Of a DNA stretch of 8,171 nucleotides, positions 6,712 to 8,171 are shown piece after piece. The notes beneath the pieces were generated by a model, which was not told the DNA's origin, searched no databases, and saw only the letters and a program-made list of their open reading frames with translations. The first letter of the stretch is position 1. Every line of letters starts with the position of its first letter. Position numbers and translations under genes: made by a program. The DNA is from JBCDIQ01 sp039024295 (GTDB lineage Bacteria; Bacteroidota; Bacteroidia; J057), in NCBI GenBank assembly GCA_039024295.1, contig JBCDIQ010000276.1, forward strand, positions 1 through 8,171. Reading direction: 5' to 3'.

Positions 6712-7437
6712 TTAACTCAAATCTATCAGATTATCAATGTGTAAGGGCGTTTCTGTCTGGAATCCTTCGCCAAATTCACTTCCTACCATGTGCCCGGTGT
6801 TTCTGAGCCTCGCTTCTACAAACTGCCAAAATTCCTGGGAGGAAATGTAGGTCTGGGGATCTGCCAGCTTGTCCTCAGGGTTGAAAAACTGGGAGCCGTA
6901 GGCGCGCATCGCCTGTAGCTTTTTGTCAACCTGCTCCTCGGTCACTGAAACCACAAAATCTGGGGTGAGCGCATGGTCTTGGATATAGAAAAATACCCGT
7001 TTGGGTCTCCAAGGTTCCTGATTTTGATGATTTCGCTGGGTTTCGATCTTTCTTAAGCCACTCATGAATGCTGCGTCTCTTACCAGTTTAGCCGCCCGCG
7101 CATGGTCAGGATGGCGATCTTCCAGGGAATTCGCAAGGACAATTTCCGGTCGATAATGCCGAATGGCAGCGATCACTTTCAGCAAGGTATGGGGCGTTTG
7201 CTGGAAGAATCCATCCGCCAATCGGAGGTTTTCTCGTCCGGCCAGGCCGAGTATTTCTGCGGAAGCTTGGGCTTCTTGTAGGCGGAGCTCCGGCGTACCC
7301 CTTGAGCCCAGTTCTCCTCGGGTGAGGTCTACGACTACGACCGTTTTACCTTGCCCGACCATTTTGGCAACAGTTGCCCCACAGCAGAGTTCAACATCAT
7401 CAGGATGGGCACCAAATGCCAGGATGTCTGTTTTCAT
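6712..7437 (-). CDS. bshB1: Bacillithiol biosynthesis deacetylase BshB1
   Basis: BshB1 removes the acetyl group from GlcNAc-malate to give GlcN-malate, the second step of bacillithiol synthesis, in the cytoplasm. The 241-residue protein is a LmbE/PIG-L-type zinc deacetylase. It has the motif AHPDDVE (10-16; His11 and Asp14 as expected zinc ligands, Asp13 as general base), the second metal motif EDRHPDH (106-112, His112 as ligand), and the BshB1-specific block VVVVDLTRGELGSRGTPELR (33-52). Length and N-terminus match the family, so the ATG at 7437 is secure. Related LmbE enzymes act on other N-acetylglucosamine conjugates, but the DLTRGELGSRGT signature points to the bacillithiol branch. bshA and bshC are not in the window. 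The gene is preceded by a repeat-rich 86-base gap after the deformylase gene. Confidence 0.92.
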   Translation of the reverse strand: MKTDILAFGAHPDDVELCCGATVAKMVGQGKTVVVVDLTRGELGSRGTPELRLQEAQASAEILGLAGRENLRLADGFFQQTPHTLLKVIAAIRHYRPEIVLANSLEDRHPDHARAAKLVRDAAFMSGLRKIETQRNHQNQEPWRPKRVFFYIQDHALTPDFVVSVTEEQVDKKLQAMRAYGSQFFNPEDKLADPQTYISSQEFWQFVEARLRNTGHMVGSEFGEGFQTETPLHIDNLIDLS

Positions 7438-7454
7438 GTTGGTTAGTTATGTCA

Positions 7455-7515
7455 AACCCAAACCTCGACAGGGTTTCAAGCAAACCTCGACAGGGTTCTA
7501 AACCCTGTCGAGGTT
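7455..7515. repeat. REP-like cluster of three 15-bp palindromic repeats
   Basis: The unit AACCTCGACAGGGTT occurs directly at 7461-7475 and 7483-7497 (22-base period) and inverted at 7501-7515. Copies two and three are perfectly complementary and separated by only three bases, giving a 15-bp hairpin. Copy one could pair with copy three instead. AAACCC at 7455-7460 adds a partial arm facing GGGTTT (7471-7476). The cluster starts eight bases beyond the deformylase stop, between two - strand genes. There is no T run after the hairpin in the reading direction, so it is more like a REP or mRNA-stability element than a terminator. Confidence 0.8.
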
Positions 7516-7523
7516 ATGTATTT

Positions 7524-8150
7524 TCAAGGTTTCTGCAACGCTTCCCGCCTTTCCGCTACCAAATGGTCCAAATAAATAATCCCATTCAAATGGTCAATTT
7601 CATGCTGAAAAATGACGGCCGTAAACCCTTCGATCATCTCGATTTCATGCGAACCATCCATTTTGTCGTATTCAAGTAAAATGGCATATGCCCGGAACAC
7701 GCTATCTGTACGCTCAGGCACAGAGAGGCATCCTTCGGGCCCACATTGCTGTTTTTTGGTGTATTGCTTAATCACCGGGTTTAAGTAGACCTCAAAGGGA
7801 AAATTCTTTTTGTCGAAGCGTTGAACCCATATGATTTGGCGCAAAACCCCCACCTGAGGAGCCGCAATCCCTACGCCCATGGACGCTGAATCCCGTACTG
7901 TACGGTACATCCTGTCCACAAATAGCTTCAATTCTTTATCTTTGGCGTTGACTTTCACAGGTTTACTGGGAGTTCGTAGCAGAACAGAATCCTCAGGGTT
8001 TGTGATGAGGTAAACCCGCATGGGATCGTCAGCAGTACCTGTTCCGACAAATTCTTTTTCAGATTTAGAGAATTTTGAGGGCTTTTGAGCCATTCCCAGG
8101 TGCCAGCTAAGAAGGAAAGCAGGCAAGATCAGAAGGATGATGTTACGCAT
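7524..8150 (-). CDS. def: Peptide deformylase with N-terminal signal peptide
   Basis: Peptide deformylase removes the formyl group from the N-terminal Met of nascent proteins. All three family motifs are intact in this 208-residue protein: GVGIAAPQVG (92-101, Gln99), EGCLS (139-143, metal ligand Cys141) and QHEIDHLNG (182-190, ligands His183 and His187, catalytic Glu184). It should therefore be an active metalloenzyme. Oddly, the deformylase fold starts only near residue 44. Before it are a hydrophobic segment (about 4-18) ending in GMA-Gln22, which looks like a Sec signal peptide without a lipobox Cys, and a polar linker. The family normally is cytosolic and 160-190 residues long. An internal ATG (8021, Met44) would give a normal cytosolic form. 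The upstream end is only 21 bases from the window edge, so its promoter and neighbour cannot be seen. Confidence 0.9.
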   Translation of the reverse strand: MRNIILLILPAFLLSWHLGMAQKPSKFSKSEKEFVGTGTADDPMRVYLITNPEDSVLLRTPSKPVKVNAKDKELKLFVDRMYRTVRDSASMGVGIAAPQVGVLRQIIWVQRFDKKNFPFEVYLNPVIKQYTKKQQCGPEGCLSVPERTDSVFRAYAILLEYDKMDGSHEIEMIEGFTAVIFQHEIDHLNGIIYLDHLVAERREALQKP

Positions 8151-8171
8151 GGAGTGAAGGGCACGTTGGGC

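Noticed and set aside
7455..7515. Possible small CRISPR array
   Set aside because: There are only two direct copies of 15 bases with a 7-base gap and a third inverted copy; repeat and spacer lengths do not fit a CRISPR.

Overview
The window is a piece of a Bacteroidota chromosome. The strongest evidence is a gldM-gldN pair, core parts of the type IX secretion (T9SS) and gliding machinery found only in that phylum. Other signs agree: a bacillithiol deacetylase (BshB1), a Bacteroidota-like MetX, few Shine-Dalgarno-like leaders, and promoter candidates of the TTG-N17-23-TAnnTTTG type described for Flavobacterium and Bacteroides. I cannot place it below phylum. The REP-like palindromes and GldN features would fit a Cytophagia or Saprospiria-type genome, but that is only an impression. 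There are no rRNA, tRNA, IS or CRISPR elements.

Left part (1-2812, + strand): the 3'-most part of gldM (it lacks about a dozen N-terminal codons, which lie before base 1), a strong intrinsic terminator, a 94-base spacer carrying several TGAAAAC-type motifs, then gldN with an unusual very acidic central segment, closed by a second intrinsic terminator. GldM is the inner-membrane/periplasmic arm of the proton-driven motor. GldN is the periplasmic partner that joins GldK under the outer membrane.

Middle (2813-3940): a TSUP/TauE-SafE family membrane permease on the + strand converges on a small two-helix membrane protein of unknown function on the - strand. The latter has its own promoter candidate overlapped by palindromic sequence.

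Right part (4018-8150, all - strand, read right to left): an exported-looking peptide deformylase, a cluster of REP-like 15-bp repeats, bshB1, a deoxynucleoside kinase, metX (with a consensus Bacteroidota promoter), and a TIGR01777/YfcH-type NAD-dependent epimerase family protein. Spacings of 38-86 bases allow co-transcription, but promoter candidates before the kinase and before metX suggest several overlapping units. Functionally this is a housekeeping mix (methionine synthesis, low-molecular-weight thiol, nucleotide salvage) rather than one pathway.

Nothing here is clearly a wholly new system. The items most worth a second look are the deformylase with a signal peptide, the acidic GldN insert with its hexanucleotide repeats, the terminator that separates gldM from gldN, and the REP-like cluster between def and bshB1.
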